A stretch of 64,000 bases of DNA from Rhodospirillales bacterium. GTDB taxonomy: Bacteria > Pseudomonadota > Alphaproteobacteria > Reyranellales > Reyranellaceae. The notes beneath the pieces are model-generated. The model saw nothing but the letters and a program-made list of their open reading frames with translations, did no database searches and was not told where the DNA came from. The stretch is from the NCBI GenBank assembly GCA_016699855.1, contig CP064988.1:1178001-1242000 (forward strand), written 5' to 3'. This document shows positions 12,371-23,508 of the stretch, piece by piece. Each line of letters begins with the position of its first letter. Within the stretch, counting starts at the first letter, position 1. Position numbers and translations under genes: made by a program.

Positions 12371-14047
12371 TCAGTTGGCCTGCCGCCGCAGGAAGGCCGG
12401 GATCTGGAGATCATCCTCCTCGCGCGAGGCTTTCACACGCTCCGCCGGCTCCAGCCCGGCGATCTTCGGCTGGGCCGGCGCGCCGGCGACGGCGCGCAGC
12501 GGCGTCGGCTCGGCCGCGCGCGGCGGCTCGGGCTGCGGCGCGGGCGCCGGACGACCGCCGCCGATCAGACCGGTCATGCGCTGGAACAGGCTGTTCGGAC
12601 GCTGGGCGTCGGACTTCGCGGCGGCCGGACGGGCGGCCCCCGGACGCTGCGAGACGCGCCAATCGTGCGATCCCGTCGAGGTCAAGGCGGCCGCCGGCAT
12701 GACGGCGGGCGGCGCGGCCACCGGCGCGGGCGCGGGCGCGGGTTGCGCCAGCGGCAGTTCGGCGATCGCCGGCGCGGGCGCCTCGGCCACTATCGGCGCG
12801 GGCTCGGGCGCGGGCGGCGCCGCGACGACCGGCGGCGGCTCCGCGACGGCGATCACGGGCTCGGGCGCGGCCATCACCGGCGCCGGGGCGGGAACCGCCA
12901 CCGGCGCGGGCGCGGGCGCGGGCATCGCCACCGGGGCGGACGCCATCGACGGCATCGTGTACGGGGTCGCCGGCGCCGTGCGCAGCGGCACCGCCGGGGC
13001 CACCTTGTTCAGGTGTGGCTGGCCGGTCTGGCCCGGCTTGTCGATGCTGAGGTAGGTCGGCGCGGGCTGGTGCATCACCGCCGCCGAGATGCCGGTGGCG
13101 ACCACCGACACGCGCATGCGGCCGTCCATCGCGGCGTCGAAGGTCGAGCCGAAGATGATGTTGGCCTCGGGATCGACCTCCTCGCGGATGCGGTTGGCGG
13201 CCTCGTCGACCTCCAGCAGCGTCATGTCGAGGCCGCCGGTGATGTTGATCAGGACGCCCTTGGCGCCCTTCATCGAGGCGTCCTCGAGCAGCGGGTTGGA
13301 GATCGCGGCCTCGGCCGCCGACTTGGCGCGGTCCGAGCCCTCGGCCTCGCCGGTGCCCATCATCGCCTTGCCCATCTCGCCCATGACGGTGCGGATGTCG
13401 GCGAAGTCGAGGTTGATCAGGCCGGGCATCACCATCAGGTCGGTGACGCCGCGCACGCCGGAGTAGAGCACGTCGTCGGCCATCTTGAAGGCGTCGGCGA
13501 AGGTCGTCTTCTCGTTGGCGATCTTGAACAGGTTCTGGTTGGGAATGATGATCAGCGTGTCGACGTACTTCTCGAGCTCGCTGATGCCGTCGTCGGCCAT
13601 CACCATGCGGCGGCGGCCCTCGAAATGGAACGGCTTGGTCACGACGCCGACGGTCAGGATGCCCTGGTCGCGCGCGGCCTGCGCGATCACCGGCGCGGCG
13701 CCGGTGCCGGTGCCGCCGCCCATGCCGGCGGTGACGAACACCATGTTCGAGCCCTCGAGGGCCTGCATGATCTCGGGCAGCGCCTCCTCGGCGGCCTGCT
13801 TGCCCACGGCCGGCCGGGCGCCGGCGCCGAGGCCCTGGGTGATGCTGATTCCGAGCTGGATGCGGCGGTCGGCCAGCGACTGGCCCAGCGCCTGCGCGTC
13901 GGTGTTGGCGACCACGAACTCGACGCCCTCGAGCGACGAGCTGATCATGTTGTTCACGGCGTTTCCGCCCGCGCCGCCGACACCGATCACGGTGATGCGC
14001 GGTTTCAGGTCGGACTCCTTCTGGGGGAGCGACAGGTTTATCGTCAT
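12371..14047 (-). CDS. ftsZ: Cell division GTPase FtsZ
   Basis: Tubulin homologue that forms the cytokinetic ring at the inner face of the membrane. 558 residues from the ATG at 14047, which has GGAG 6 nt upstream; in-frame GTG 14059 and ATG 14053 are alternatives. The nucleotide-binding loop is GGGTGTG at residues 110-116. The T7 synergy loop region ([11 protein letters not shown]) is intact. After residue 320 comes a Pro/Ala/Val-rich disordered linker of about 200 residues, long even for alphaproteobacteria. It is closed by the conserved C-terminal peptide ([10 protein letters not shown]) that binds FtsA and other partners. A 140-nt gap separates it from ftsA, leaving room for a separate ftsZ promoter. 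Confidence 0.97.
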   Translation of the reverse strand: MTINLSLPQKESDLKPRITVIGVGGAGGNAVNNMISSSLEGVEFVVANTDAQALGQSLADRRIQLGISITQGLGAGARPAVGKQAAEEALPEIMQALEGSNMVFVTAGMGGGTGTGAAPVIAQAARDQGILTVGVVTKPFHFEGRRRMVMADDGISELEKYVDTLIIIPNQNLFKIANEKTTFADAFKMADDVLYSGVRGVTDLMVMPGLINLDFADIRTVMGEMGKAMMGTGEAEGSDRAKSAAEAAISNPLLEDASMKGAKGVLINITGGLDMTLLEVDEAANRIREEVDPEANIIFGSTFDAAMDGRMRVSVVATGISAAVMHQPAPTYLSIDKPGQTGQPHLNKVAPAVPLRTAPATPYTMPSMASAPVAMPAPAPAPVAVPAPAPVMAAPEPVIAVAEPPPVVAAPPAPEPAPIVAEAPAPAIAELPLAQPAPAPAPVAAPPAVMPAAALTSTGSHDWRVSQRPGAARPAAAKSDAQRPNSLFQRMTGLIGGGRPAPAPQPEPPRAAEPTPLRAVAGAPAQPKIAGLEPAERVKASREEDDLQIPAFLRRQAN

Positions 14048-14187
14048 TGGCATCTCCACACGTAGACGAGGGGGTTATCCGCGTTTGGAGCCGCCGCGAT
14101 CCCGTTGTTTTGGGAAGGATCTTCGACGACGCCCGCTTTTTGTTTTGTACGGCTTGGGGGATTGCCAGCCCCGTCGCAGATTCTAGA
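14048..14187 (-). promoter_or_regulatory. ftsA-ftsZ intergenic region, probable ftsZ promoter/leader
   Basis: At 140 nt this is the widest gap inside the dcw cluster, where most genes overlap. It contains several A and T runs (for example the A5 and A4 runs read on the minus strand near 14130-14150) in otherwise G+C-rich DNA. No convincing -35/-10 pair or CtrA TTAA-N7-TTAA site is visible. Its size and composition suggest separate control of FtsZ level. Confidence 0.4.
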
Positions 14188-15429
14188 CTAAAAATTCTCC
14201 CTGATCCAACTGCCAATTCGCCCGAAACGCCCCGCCGTGTGGGAATCCGCGGCGTCGGCGGTGGATTGCGTCGTCGCCTGCGCCTGGCGGGCCGCGTACA
14301 TCAACAGGCCGGCGCAGGTCGCGAAGCCGGGCCCGGCCGTCGAGTCGGCCAGGCCCGCGACCTTGAGCGGACCGCCCAGCCTCACCTTCTTGTTGAGGAT
14401 GTCGGCCGCGACCTCCGAGACGCCGTCCATCTGGCTGGCGCCGCCGACCAGCACGGCGCGGCCGCCGGCCAGCCGGTCGACGCCGCTGGCCTCCAGCCGG
14501 CTGCGCACCAGCTCGAAGGTCTCCTCGATGCGCGGCCGGATGATGCCGACGAGGATGCTGCGCGGCACGTGGTTCGGCGTGGTGCGCTCGTGCTCGCCGA
14601 TCAGCGGCACGTCGATGATGTCGTACTCGTCGTTGGGCCGCGCCTTGGCGCGTCCGATCAGCGTCTTCATGCGCTCGGCGTCGGCCACCGGCGTCGACAG
14701 GCCGCGGGCGATGTCGCTGGTGACGTGGCCGCCGCCGATCGGGATCGAATCGACGTGCACGAGGTGGCCCTCGTAGAACACGGCGATCGACGTGGTGCCG
14801 CCGCCCATGTCGATCAGCGTCGAGCCGAGGTTGCGCTCGTCGGCGACCAGCGCCGACAGGCCGCCGGCGTAGGGCGCCGCGACGCGGTCGGCGAGGTCGA
14901 GATGGGCGCGCTTGACGCACATCGAGAGGTTGCGCATGGCGCCCGAGGCGGCCGTGACGAGATGGATGTCGACGCCCAGCCGCTCGCCGTACATGCCGCG
15001 CGGCTCGACCACCGGGCTGCCGTCGACGGCGTAGCCGACCGGCAGCGTGTGGATAAGGTCGCGGTCGGCGGTCTCGGCCGGCAGATGGGCCTGCGACAGC
15101 AGCCGGCGCACGTCGCGCTCGCCGATCTCGTGGTGCCCGACCTGGGTCTCGAGCGCCTGGCTGTGCGAGGCCGGCTGGCCGCCGCCGACCCCGACGATGA
15201 CCTCGCGCACGGTCTCGCCGCACATCTCCTCGGCGGCGCCGACGGCCGAGGAGATCGCCCGCGTGGCGGCCTCCATGTCGACGATGTTGCCCGACCGCAC
15301 GCCGGTCGACGGGTGGTGGCCGATGCCGATCACCCGCAGCCCCGACCCGTCGACCCGGGCCACGAAGCACACGACCTTGCTGGTGCCGATGTCGAGGGCC
15401 GCGACGATTCCGTTCCTTGCCTTGACCAC
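14188..15429 (-). CDS. ftsA: Cell division protein FtsA
   Basis: Actin-like ATPase that tethers FtsZ to the membrane and recruits later division proteins. 413 residues from GTG at 15429, chosen because GGAG lies 8 nt upstream, just after the ftsQ stop. Phosphate 1 (ALDIGTSKV), the SHS2/1C domain, phosphate 2 (LIDMGGGTTSIAVF) and the adenosine motif (VLVGGASQMDGV) are present. The C-terminus ends in RFGRIGSWIRENF, the amphipathic membrane-targeting helix. A longer open frame to 16395 is ftsQ in another frame. It lies 14 nt downstream of ftsQ. Confidence 0.96.
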   Translation of the reverse strand: MVKARNGIVAALDIGTSKVVCFVARVDGSGLRVIGIGHHPSTGVRSGNIVDMEAATRAISSAVGAAEEMCGETVREVIVGVGGGQPASHSQALETQVGHHEIGERDVRRLLSQAHLPAETADRDLIHTLPVGYAVDGSPVVEPRGMYGERLGVDIHLVTAASGAMRNLSMCVKRAHLDLADRVAAPYAGGLSALVADERNLGSTLIDMGGGTTSIAVFYEGHLVHVDSIPIGGGHVTSDIARGLSTPVADAERMKTLIGRAKARPNDEYDIIDVPLIGEHERTTPNHVPRSILVGIIRPRIEETFELVRSRLEASGVDRLAGGRAVLVGGASQMDGVSEVAADILNKKVRLGGPLKVAGLADSTAGPGFATCAGLLMYAARQAQATTQSTADAADSHTAGRFGRIGSWIRENF

Positions 15430-15443
15430 GGTACGCACTCCAC

Positions 15444-16535
15444 TCAGATCCGCTGGCCGGCCGGGGGGGCGCCGGTCTTGCCGCGGAGGTTGTCGTTGGG
15501 GCCGGTGGCCGGCGGACGCGCGGCCGCCGGCGGTCTCGCGCCCGGCGCCGTGCCGGGCGCCGGTTGCGGTTCGGGACGGGCCGGCGCACGGGCGCCGACC
15601 GACTGGATGGGATCGGGCGCGCCGGACGGGCGCAGCACCAGCAGGTCGGGCAGCCGCACGTCGACCACCGAGACCTCGCGCGACAGCAGGCGGTCGGAGG
15701 CGTCCAGCGCCACCACCCGCGCCAGCGCCGCGCCGGCGTCGTCGGCCGGCAGCTTGAGCGTGATGCCGCCGTCGAGGATCAGGTTCCAGCGCCGCCCGCC
15801 GACGTACACCGCCGAGCGCAGCCGGTCGCGCACCGGCTTGGCGTCCTGCAGCAGCAGCAGCAGCTCGCCGAGATGCTCGGGCGCGCCGTCGCCGGCCAGC
15901 AGCAGCCGCACCTGCGACTCGGCCGGATCGACGGCGCGCACGCGGCGTCCGAAGCGGTCGATCAGCACGTATTCCAGCGCACGCGAGCCGTCGGCGCGGG
16001 CCACGACCGTCTGCCACAGCGCGACGGCCGAGCGCTCGCGCAGCGCGACGTGGATCGAATCGGGCCAGCGCCGCTCCACCGCGGCGTGCTCCACCCACTC
16101 GATGCGCTCCAGCCGGTCGCGCGCGCCCTGCAGATCGACCGTCAGCAGCGACTGTCCGCGGCGGACGTCGAGCGCCTTGAGGATCGCCTCCTGGCTGACG
16201 TGCTTGCGGCCGTCGACGCTGACGTCCTCCAGCGGGAACGGCGCGAAGGCGGCGACGCGCTCGCGCCAACCGTCGATCCGGGCGCGGGCCTCGTCGATGG
16301 CGCCGCTCTTCCACACGGCGTAGCCCGCGATGCCGCCGGCGCCGAGGACCGCGATCGAGAGCCCCAAGACCACGGCGCCGCGCCACGCCAGCCAACGACG
16401 GAGGCCCGACGCCTGCTTCTTCCGGCTCGCGGCCGGACGCGGCGCGCCGGGACGCGTCGAGCCGGCCCGCCGCGCGCCGCCGCGCCGGGGGCGGACGTCG
16501 ATGTCCTTGCCGTGGGGCGACGTCACGACGGGCAT
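15444..16535 (-). CDS. ftsQ: Cell division protein FtsQ
   Basis: Bitopic inner-membrane protein that links early and late divisome proteins. 363 residues from ATG at 16535, with GGAG 8 nt upstream; it overlaps the ddl stop by 13 nt. The order is a basic cytoplasmic tail (residues 1-50), one membrane segment ([20 protein letters not shown]), a POTRA domain starting [20 protein letters not shown], and the FtsQ beta domain (DRFGRRV, then [15 protein letters not shown]). A Pro/Ala-rich tail of about 50 residues follows. The open frame continues far upstream by chance through ddl, murB, murC and murG. Confidence 0.94.
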   Translation of the reverse strand: MPVVTSPHGKDIDVRPRRGGARRAGSTRPGAPRPAASRKKQASGLRRWLAWRGAVVLGLSIAVLGAGGIAGYAVWKSGAIDEARARIDGWRERVAAFAPFPLEDVSVDGRKHVSQEAILKALDVRRGQSLLTVDLQGARDRLERIEWVEHAAVERRWPDSIHVALRERSAVALWQTVVARADGSRALEYVLIDRFGRRVRAVDPAESQVRLLLAGDGAPEHLGELLLLLQDAKPVRDRLRSAVYVGGRRWNLILDGGITLKLPADDAGAALARVVALDASDRLLSREVSVVDVRLPDLLVLRPSGAPDPIQSVGARAPARPEPQPAPGTAPGARPPAAARPPATGPNDNLRGKTGAPPAGQRI

Positions 16536-17455
16536 CGCGCGCGCTCCACCATCCACGACATCAGCTCGGGAAACGACATGCCGGCCCAGCCGGCCTGCTC
16601 GGGCGCCAACGACAGCGGCGTCATGCCGGGCTGGGTGTTGGTCTCCAGGATGTGGAGCCCCTCGGTTCCGGGTCGCGAATCGTCCCACCGGAAGTCGGAG
16701 CGCGTCAAGCCTTCGCAGCCCAGCGCGCGGTGCGCCGCCAGCGCCCAGTCCATCGCCGCGTCGTAGACCGGCCGCGGCACCGGCGCCGGCACGATGTGCT
16801 CCGTGACGCCGTCGGTGTACTTGGCCTCGTAGTCGTAGAACTTGACCTTGGGTCGCAGCTCGGTGACGGCGATGGACCTGTCGCCGAGCACCGCCACGGT
16901 GAGCTCGCGGCCCGGCACGAAGCGCTCGACCAGCACGCGGTCGCCGAACCGCGCCTCCGCCGATTCGACCGCCGCCAGATTGTCGCCGGCGCCGACGATG
17001 TGGACGCCGATGCTGGAGCCCTGGTCGACCGGCTTGACGACGTAGGGCCGGGGCATCGGATCGCCCGCAAGAAGCGCGCGCCGCTCGATCACCATGCCCT
17101 CGGCGCAGCGCAGGCCGATCGAGGCGTAGACCTTGCGCGACATCTCCTTGTCCATCGCCAGCGACGAGGCGAGCACGCCGGAATGCGTGTAGGGGATCGC
17201 GAGGATCTCCAGCACGCCCTGGATGCAGCCGTCCTCGCCCCAGCGCCCGTGCAGGGCGTTGAAGACGACGTCCGGACCGCCGCCGGCCAGCGGCCGCAGC
17301 GCGTCGACGAGCGCCCGCAGATCGCGCGTCACGTCGATCTCGACCACGTCGTAGCCGGCCTCGCGCAGCGCGTCGGCGCAGGCCGCGCCGCTGGCCAGCG
17401 AGACCTCGCGCTCGGGCGACCAGCCGCCTTTCAGGAGCGCCACCCGCTTGCTCAC
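16523..17455 (-). CDS. ddl: D-alanine--D-alanine ligase
   Basis: ATP-grasp enzyme making the D-Ala-D-Ala dipeptide that MurF adds to the peptidoglycan precursor. 310 residues from GTG at 17455, normal for DdlB. Key motifs are [29 protein letters not shown], the [13 protein letters not shown] segment, [13 protein letters not shown] and the metal/ATP site [12 protein letters not shown]. The GTG overlaps the restored murB stop as GTGA, which supports this start. The ftsQ start lies inside the 3' end. Confidence 0.96.
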   Translation of the reverse strand: MSKRVALLKGGWSPEREVSLASGAACADALREAGYDVVEIDVTRDLRALVDALRPLAGGGPDVVFNALHGRWGEDGCIQGVLEILAIPYTHSGVLASSLAMDKEMSRKVYASIGLRCAEGMVIERRALLAGDPMPRPYVVKPVDQGSSIGVHIVGAGDNLAAVESAEARFGDRVLVERFVPGRELTVAVLGDRSIAVTELRPKVKFYDYEAKYTDGVTEHIVPAPVPRPVYDAAMDWALAAHRALGCEGLTRSDFRWDDSRPGTEGLHILETNTQPGMTPLSLAPEQAGWAGMSFPELMSWMVERARCPS

Positions 17456-18404
17456 GACGGCGCTCCCGCGGCGATCGGGGCGTCGCCGGGACGCGGCGCG
17501 CCGATCCGCCGGATCTCCCACCGCAGCGCCACGCCGCTGTCGGCCAGCACGCGGCGGCGCACCTCCTCGCCCAGCGCCTCGATGTCGGCGCGCCGTGGCC
17601 TCGCCGGTGTTGATCAGGAAGTTGCAGTGCTTCTCCGACACCTGCGCGCCGCCGATGCGCAGACCGCGGCAGCCGGCGCGGTCGATCAGCTCCCACGCCT
17701 TGTGGCCGGGCGGGTTGGTGAAGGTCGATCCGCCGGTGCGGCTGCGCGGCTGGCTCTCGCCGCGCGCGCGGTCGATCTCCTCGATGCGGGCGCCGATCGC
17801 CGCGGCGTCGCCGGGCGCCGCGCGCAGCGTCGCCTCGACGAAGATCCAGTCCTCCGGCACGGCGCAATGGCGGTAGGTGAAGCCCAGGTCGGCGGGCGCG
17901 AGCGCGTGGCGCCCGCCGCGCCGGTCCAGCGCCACGGCGGAGCGCACCACGTCGCGCATCTCGCCGCCATAGGCGCCGGCGTTCATCCGCAACGCGCCGC
18001 CGATCGTGCCGGGCACGCCGCAGGAACTCCAGCCCGCCCAGCCCGGCATCGCGCGCCGTCAGCGCGACGTTGACGTCGAGGGCGGCGGCACCGGCGGTGA
18101 CCGTCGTGCCGTCCACCGCGATCTCCGCGAAGCCGCGGCCGAGCCGGATCACCACCCCCGGTACGCCGCCGTCGCGCACCAGCAGGTTCGACGCGACGCC
18201 GATCACGGTGACCGGCACGTCGTCCGGCAGGGCGGCGAGGAACTGCGCGAGATCGTCGGCGTCGGCGGGGCGGAACAGCGCCTCCGCCCTGCCGCCGACC
18301 CGGAACCAGGTGACGGACGCCAGCGGCGCATGGGCGGTCAGCCGGCCGCGCACCGGCGGCAGCCGTCGCCATGGCCGCTGTCGCGCCGGGCTGCATGCCG
18401 CCAT
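17452..18404 (-). pseudogene. murB: UDP-N-acetylenolpyruvoylglucosamine reductase, frame broken twice
   Basis: FAD enzyme reducing UDP-GlcNAc-enolpyruvate to UDP-MurNAc. The protein is recognisable but spread over three frames. From ATG 18404: [27 protein letters not shown] and SNLLVRDGG as far as GLGGLEF. A shift near 18022 leads to [20 protein letters not shown] through [11 protein letters not shown] shift near 17600 leads to [14 protein letters not shown] and a stop whose TGA overlaps the ddl GTG. Removing one base at each break gives about 316 residues, normal for MurB. Coding signal is preserved on both sides, so sequence error is more likely than true decay of this essential gene. Typed as pseudogene only because the frame is not open as given. 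Confidence 0.85.
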
Positions 18405-19838
18405 CCCGCCCGCGTCGCCGGCGCCGCGCGCGTCGACGGCTCGGCGCGCCCTGCGTCCAGGGGAGCGCATGCCCACGTCGTGATGTTGCCGGCGCCCAGG
18501 CAGACCACGAGGTCGCCCGGCCGCGCGATCGTCCGCCCAGCGCCGGCAGCGCGGCCGGGTTCGCAGCGCCACCACGCTGCGGATGGCCGGGCGCGCAGCC
18601 CTCGACCAGGGCATCCCGGTGACGCCCTCGATCGGCTTCTCGCCGGCGGCATAGACGTCGGCCACGATCACCGTGTCGGCGTCGTTGAAGCAGGAACAGA
18701 ACTCCTCGAACAGGCTGGAGAGGCGCGTGTAGCGGTGCGGCTGCACCACCGCGATGACGCGCGCCCTGCCACCTGGCTGGCGCGCCGCCTTGAGCACGGC
18801 GGCGATCTCGACGGGATGGTGGCCGTAGTCGTCGATCACCGTGATGCCGTGCGCCTCGCCGGTGCGGGTGAACCGCCGTTTCACACCCGAGAAATTCGCC
18901 AGCGCGCGCCGTATCACCTCGTCGTCGACGCCCATCTCGGTGGCCACGGCGATGGCCGCCAGCGCGTTCTGACGTTGTGGTGGCCCAGCATCGGCAGGCG
19001 CAGGCCGCTGGATCGTGCGCGCCGCTGGCCACGCGGTCGCGACCAGGCCACGTCGAAGTCGGCGCCCTCCGGCGTCAGGACGCAGGTTGATCGCGCGCAC
19101 GTCGGCCTTGGCGCGGACGCCGTAGGTGACGATCTTGCGGTCCGACAGGCGCGGGATCATCTGCTGCACGGCGGGATGGTCGATGCACAGCACCGCGAAA
19201 CCGTAGAACGGGATGTTCTCGACGAAGGTGACGAAGGCGGCGCGCAGCGCGTCGAAGTCGCCGTAGTGGTCGAGATGCTCGGGATCGATGTTGGTGACGA
19301 CGGCGATCGTCGCCGGCAGCTTGACGAAGGTGCCGTCGGACTCGTCGGCCTCGACCACCATCCACTCGCCGCGGCCGAGCCTGGCGTTGGTGCCGTAGGC
19401 GTTGATGATGCCGCCGTTGATGACCGTGGGGTCGAACTGCGCGGCGTCGAGCAGCGCGGCCACCATCGACGTGGTCGTCGTCTTGCCGTGCGTGCCGCCG
19501 ACCGCGATCGACCATTTCAGCCGCATCAGCTCGCCCAGCATCTCGGCGCGGCGCACCACCGGCACCAGCCGCGCGCGCGCCGCCAGCACCTCGGGATTGT
19601 CCTTCTTCACGGCCGACGACACGACCACGACCTGCGCGCCGCCGACGTTCTCGGCGCGGTGGCCGATCGCCACCTTGATGCCGAGCGACGCCAGGCGCTT
19701 GCAGTTGGGGCTGTCGGCGATGTCGCTGCCCTGCACCTTGTAGCCGAGATTGTGCAGCACCTCGGCGATGCCGGACATGCCGATGCCGCCGATGCCGACG
19801 AAGTGGATGGTGCCGATGCTCAGCGGTAGCGCCCTCAT
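18338..19838 (-). pseudogene. murC: UDP-N-acetylmuramate--L-alanine ligase, multiply frameshifted
   Basis: ATP-dependent ligase adding L-Ala to UDP-MurNAc. ATG 19838 overlaps the murG stop (ATGA). The first 250 residues are intact: [20 protein letters not shown], the P-loop [13 protein letters not shown] and EADESDGTF. From about 19080 to 18970 five frame changes are needed to read [12 protein letters not shown] and then [10 protein letters not shown]. The frame is good again for NALAAI to KPIEGVTG (18965-18620). At least four more changes between 18620 and 18500 are needed to reach [15 protein letters not shown]. The 3' end is uncertain; the stop of the last MurC-like frame is at 18338, overlapping the murB start. 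Probably an intact gene with consensus errors. Confidence 0.85.
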
Positions 19839-20992
19839 GCGGCGGCTCCTTGGACGGGCGGTTGCGGGGCGGCGGCGCCGTTCCCGGCGGCCGCCCCCAT
19901 GGTCGCGACGACGAGGTCGGCGAGCAAGCGCGCCGCGTCCGGCCGGCCGGCGCCGCGCGCCGCCGCCGCCATGGCGGCGAGGCGCGCCGGATCGCCGAAC
20001 AGCGCCTCCAGACGGTCGCGCAGCGCGTCGGCGGTGAACGCCTCGTGAGGCAGCAGGATGGAAGCGCCCACCTCGTCGACCGCGCGGGCGTTCGCGCGCT
20101 GATGATCCTCGGTTGCGTGGGGGAAGGGGACGAGGATCGATGGCCGCCCGGAAGTTGAGAGCTCGGCCACCGTCGACGCACCCGCCCTCGCGACGACGAG
20201 GTGGGCCCCGGCAAGACGGGCCGGGAAATCGGGAAAGAACGCGCGGCATTCGGCGTCGACGCCGTTGGCCGCGTAGAACGCCGTCACGCGCTCGAGATCG
20301 TCGGCGCGGCATTGCTGCGCCAACCGCAGCCGGCGGCGGACCGCCTCGGGCAGCGCCACGACCGCCTCGGGGATCACCTTCCCGAACGATGCCGCGCCCT
20401 GGCTGCCGCCGATCACCACCATGCGGATGAGCGCGTCCCCGCCCGGCGGCGCGTAGGGGATGTCGCGCACGGCGCGCACGGCGTCGCGCACGGGGTTGCC
20501 GACAAGGCGCACGCGCGGATCGGCGGCGTCGAGATGGCGGACCTCGGCGAAGGCGGTGGCGATGGTCGTGCGCGCGCCGGCCACGAGGCGGTTGGCGCGG
20601 CCGAACACGGCGTTCTGCTCGTGCACCAGCGTCGCGATGCCCCGCGCGCGCGCCGCAAGCAGCGGCGGCACCGAGGCGTAGCCGCCGAAGCCGACCACCA
20701 GCGCCGGCGCGAGCCGGCCCAGCAGCGCGTAGGCCTGGACGCAGCCGACGCCCAGCGCCGCCACGTTGGCGATCCGGTTCGCGATGCCGCCGGCGCCGGG
20801 GCTGCCCGACCTCACGCTGTGGACGGGATGCTCCGCCAAGGCGCCTTTCCACTGCCGGCCGCGGTCGTCGGTGACCAGCGCGATCGGCACGCCGCGCGCC
20901 GCCAGCTCGCCCGCCAGCGCCTCGGCCGGGAACACATGGCCGCCGGTGCCGCCGGCGGCGAGGACCACGGGTCGGTTGGACGCGCCGGTCAC
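19835..20992 (-). CDS. murG: UDP-GlcNAc:lipid I N-acetylglucosaminyltransferase
   Basis: Membrane-associated GT-B enzyme that turns lipid I into lipid II on the cytoplasmic face. 385 residues from GTG 20992, which overlaps the ftsW stop as GTGA. Motifs are [16 protein letters not shown] near the N-terminus, [37 protein letters not shown] and the UDP-GlcNAc site [13 protein letters not shown] followed by [11 protein letters not shown] short Ala/Pro tail ends the protein. The stop overlaps the murC ATG. The open frame extends further upstream by chance. Confidence 0.96.
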   Translation of the reverse strand: MTGASNRPVVLAAGGTGGHVFPAEALAGELAARGVPIALVTDDRGRQWKGALAEHPVHSVRSGSPGAGGIANRIANVAALGVGCVQAYALLGRLAPALVVGFGGYASVPPLLAARARGIATLVHEQNAVFGRANRLVAGARTTIATAFAEVRHLDAADPRVRLVGNPVRDAVRAVRDIPYAPPGGDALIRMVVIGGSQGAASFGKVIPEAVVALPEAVRRRLRLAQQCRADDLERVTAFYAANGVDAECRAFFPDFPARLAGAHLVVARAGASTVAELSTSGRPSILVPFPHATEDHQRANARAVDEVGASILLPHEAFTADALRDRLEALFGDPARLAAMAAAARGAGRPDAARLLADLVVATMGAAAGNGAAAPQPPVQGAAA

Positions 20993-22116
20993 GACGCCTC
21001 CCCCAGCCCGACGCGCTCGCGCGTCAGCGCCAGCAGCATGCCGACCGACAGCGCCATCGCGATCGCCGACGAGCCGCCATAGGAGATGAACGGCAGCGTC
21101 ATGCCCTTGGCCGGCATGAGCTGCACCGTCGAGGCCATGTTGATGAAGGCCTGCAGGCCGAACTGGATGGTCAGCCCGGCGCCGGCGAGCATGATGAACA
21201 GGCTGGTCTCGGTGGCGACGCGGGACATCGAGCGCAGCGTCACGAAGGCGAACAGCGCCAGCACCATGAGGCAGGCGATCAGGCCGAACTCCTCGCCCGC
21301 GACCGCCATCACGAAGTCGGTGTGCGCGTCGGGAAGCTGCGCCTTGACCGTGCCCTCGCCCGGGCCGCGGCCGAACAGCCTGCCGTTCATGAACGCGTCG
21401 AGCGCGGTGTTGACCTGGAAGTTGTCGCCCGCCTCTGGGTTGAAGAACCGGTCGATCCGGCTCTGCACGTGGCCGAACATGAAATAGGCCGCGACCAGCC
21501 CGACGCCGGCGACCAAGACGCCGATCGCGACCAGCCACGCCGACAGGCCGGCCAGCACGAACTGGGCCGCCCAGACCGCCGCCACGACCACCGACATGCC
21601 GAGGTCGGGCTGCATCAGCAGCAGCGCCATCGTCAGCAGGAACAGGCCGGTCGACAGGGTGTAGCCGGGGAACCTGGGATTGAGCTTGCGCTGCGCGAAC
21701 AGCCAGGCCGAGATCACCGCGAGGCTCGGCTTGACGAACTCCGAGGGCTGCACCGAACCGAAGCCCGGCACGGAGATCCAGCGACGCGCGCCCTTGATCT
21801 CCGCCCCGATCACGAAGGTCGCCGCCAGCGCAACGAGGCCGCCGGCGAACACCAGCAGCGCCAGCCGGCGCACGTAGCGCGGCGGCGCCAGCGAGACGCC
21901 CAGCATCACGACCAGCGCGACCGGCAGGAACACGAGCTGGCGGCGCACGAAATGGAACGAATCGGCGCCGATGCGCTCGGCCGCCGGCGGCGATGCCGCC
22001 ATCGTCAGCATGACGCCGGCGCCCATGATCAGAAGCACGGCGCCGAGCGACCAGCGATCGACCGTCCACCACCACCTGCCGACGACCGACGTGTCGTTGC
22101 GCGGAACGACGATCAT
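20989..22116 (-). CDS. ftsW: SEDS peptidoglycan polymerase FtsW
   Basis: Multi-pass glycosyltransferase that polymerises lipid II at the septum together with FtsI. 375 residues from ATG 22116, which overlaps the murD stop (ATGA); an upstream Met at 22200 is rejected. Ten or so membrane segments are visible from [17 protein letters not shown] on. SEDS signatures are [20 protein letters not shown], the region around [24 protein letters not shown] and PFISYGGSS near the C-terminus. The catalytic Asp region between them is retained. It ends as GTGA with murG. Confidence 0.95.
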   Translation of the reverse strand: MIVVPRNDTSVVGRWWWTVDRWSLGAVLLIMGAGVMLTMAASPPAAERIGADSFHFVRRQLVFLPVALVVMLGVSLAPPRYVRRLALLVFAGGLVALAATFVIGAEIKGARRWISVPGFGSVQPSEFVKPSLAVISAWLFAQRKLNPRFPGYTLSTGLFLLTMALLLMQPDLGMSVVVAAVWAAQFVLAGLSAWLVAIGVLVAGVGLVAAYFMFGHVQSRIDRFFNPEAGDNFQVNTALDAFMNGRLFGRGPGEGTVKAQLPDAHTDFVMAVAGEEFGLIACLMVLALFAFVTLRSMSRVATETSLFIMLAGAGLTIQFGLQAFINMASTVQLMPAKGMTLPFISYGGSSAIAMALSVGMLLALTRERVGLGEAS

Positions 22117-23501
22117 GCGGCGCCCCCCGTCTCGACCACCGCGCCGGGCAGCCCGCGCCATGGCGCGGAACGCGTCGCCGCGGCCTCGAAGCTGGGCCAC
22201 TGGTCGTAGGAGGCGCAGGCCGGCGACAGCAGCACGACGGCGCCCGGCCGGCGGTCGCGGCCCGCCATGGCGTGCGCCTGCGCGAGCGCGGTCGCGAGGT
22301 CGCCGCTGCGGGTGTGCGGCACCGCGGCGCCGAGCGTCGCGGCGAACGCGTCGCTCGACTTGCCGACGAGGAAGGCGTGCACGACGCGGTCGAACAGCGG
22401 CGCCAGTGGCGCGATGCCCTCGGCCTTCGGCGTGCCGCCGACGATCCAGTAGATGGTCGGATAGGCCGCCAGCGCCTTCTCGGCGGCGTCGGCGTTGGTG
22501 GCCTTGCTGTCGTTGACGTAGACGACGCCGTCGACCACCGCGACGCGCTCCTGCCGGTGCGCGAGCCCGGGGTAGGTGGCGATGCCGCGGCCGATCGCGT
22601 CCGGCGCGAGGCCGAGCGCGCGGCAGGCGGCGTAGGCGCAGGCGGCGTTCTGGCCGTTGTGCGCGCCGGGCAGCGTCTTGACCGTCGCGAGGTCGATCTC
22701 CGCCCCGTCGCGCGCGTCGCGCAGTCTTCCGTCGACGACATGGACGCCGCCGTCGACGGCGCGTCCGACCGCGACCGGCACGACGGCGCGCCCGGCGGTG
22801 CGCAGCGATCGCGCGACGGCGGCGGATTCGGCGTCGTCGACGCCGACCACGGCGGTGTCGCCGGGGCGCTGGTTGTCGAACACGTGGCGCTTGGCGGCGA
22901 CGTAGCCCGCCAGATCGCCGTGGCGGTCGATATGGTCGGGCGTGAGGTTGATCCAGACGGCGACGTCGAAGCGCAGCGACGGCACCAGCTCGAGCTGGAA
23001 GGACGACATCTCCAGCACGTAGACGCCGTCGGCGCCGAGCGGGCGCGAATCGAGCGCCGCGGGGCCGAGGTTGCCGCCGACCTCGCGGTCGATTCCCGCT
23101 GTCTTGAGGATGTGGCCGATCAGCGCCGTCGTGGTCGATTTGCCGTTGGTGCCGGTGATCCCGACGAAGCGCGCTTTCGGCCGCGTGCGGGCCAGCAGCT
23201 CCATGTCGCCGATCACCGGCCGGCCGGCGGCGCGCGCGGCGGCGGCGGCGGGATGCGGCGCGGGGAAGGTGTGCGGGATGCCCGGGCTGATCACCAGCGC
23301 GTCCCAGCGGTTCCAGTCGACCGACGCCGGATCCGCCAGCCTGTAGCCGTGGCTCTGCGCCTGCGCGCGCTTGCCCGCGTCGTCGTCCCAGACCGCGAAA
23401 TCGACGTCGGCCGCCTTCAGCGCGCGCGCCGCCGCCAGACCGCTGCGGGCGAGCCCGAGCACGGCGAAGCGCGAACCGCGGAGCGACGAGAGGTCGATCA
23501 T
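22113..23501 (-). CDS. murD: UDP-N-acetylmuramoylalanine--D-glutamate ligase
   Basis: Adds D-Glu to UDP-MurNAc-L-Ala. 462 residues, normal length. The N-terminal Rossmann-like domain begins FAVLGLARSGLAAARAL, the ATP loop is GITGTNGKSTTTALIG, and Mur-ligase motifs follow (NLTPDHIDRHG, GAHNGQNAACAY, VYVNDSKATNADAAEKAL). It starts 7 nt after the mraY stop. It overlaps ftsW by 4 nt at its 3' end. Confidence 0.96.
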   Translation of the reverse strand: MIDLSSLRGSRFAVLGLARSGLAAARALKAADVDFAVWDDDAGKRAQAQSHGYRLADPASVDWNRWDALVISPGIPHTFPAPHPAAAAARAAGRPVIGDMELLARTRPKARFVGITGTNGKSTTTALIGHILKTAGIDREVGGNLGPAALDSRPLGADGVYVLEMSSFQLELVPSLRFDVAVWINLTPDHIDRHGDLAGYVAAKRHVFDNQRPGDTAVVGVDDAESAAVARSLRTAGRAVVPVAVGRAVDGGVHVVDGRLRDARDGAEIDLATVKTLPGAHNGQNAACAYAACRALGLAPDAIGRGIATYPGLAHRQERVAVVDGVVYVNDSKATNADAAEKALAAYPTIYWIVGGTPKAEGIAPLAPLFDRVVHAFLVGKSSDAFAATLGAAVPHTRSGDLATALAQAHAMAGRDRRPGAVVLLSPACASYDQWPSFEAAATRSAPWRGLPGAVVETGGAA

Positions 23502-23508
23502 CGCCGCC

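Noticed and set aside
15444..20852. 1802-codon minus-strand open frame as one giant protein
   Set aside because: It is chance read-through joining out-of-frame murG, true murC and murB segments, out-of-frame ddl and true ftsQ. The individual genes have their own starts and stops.
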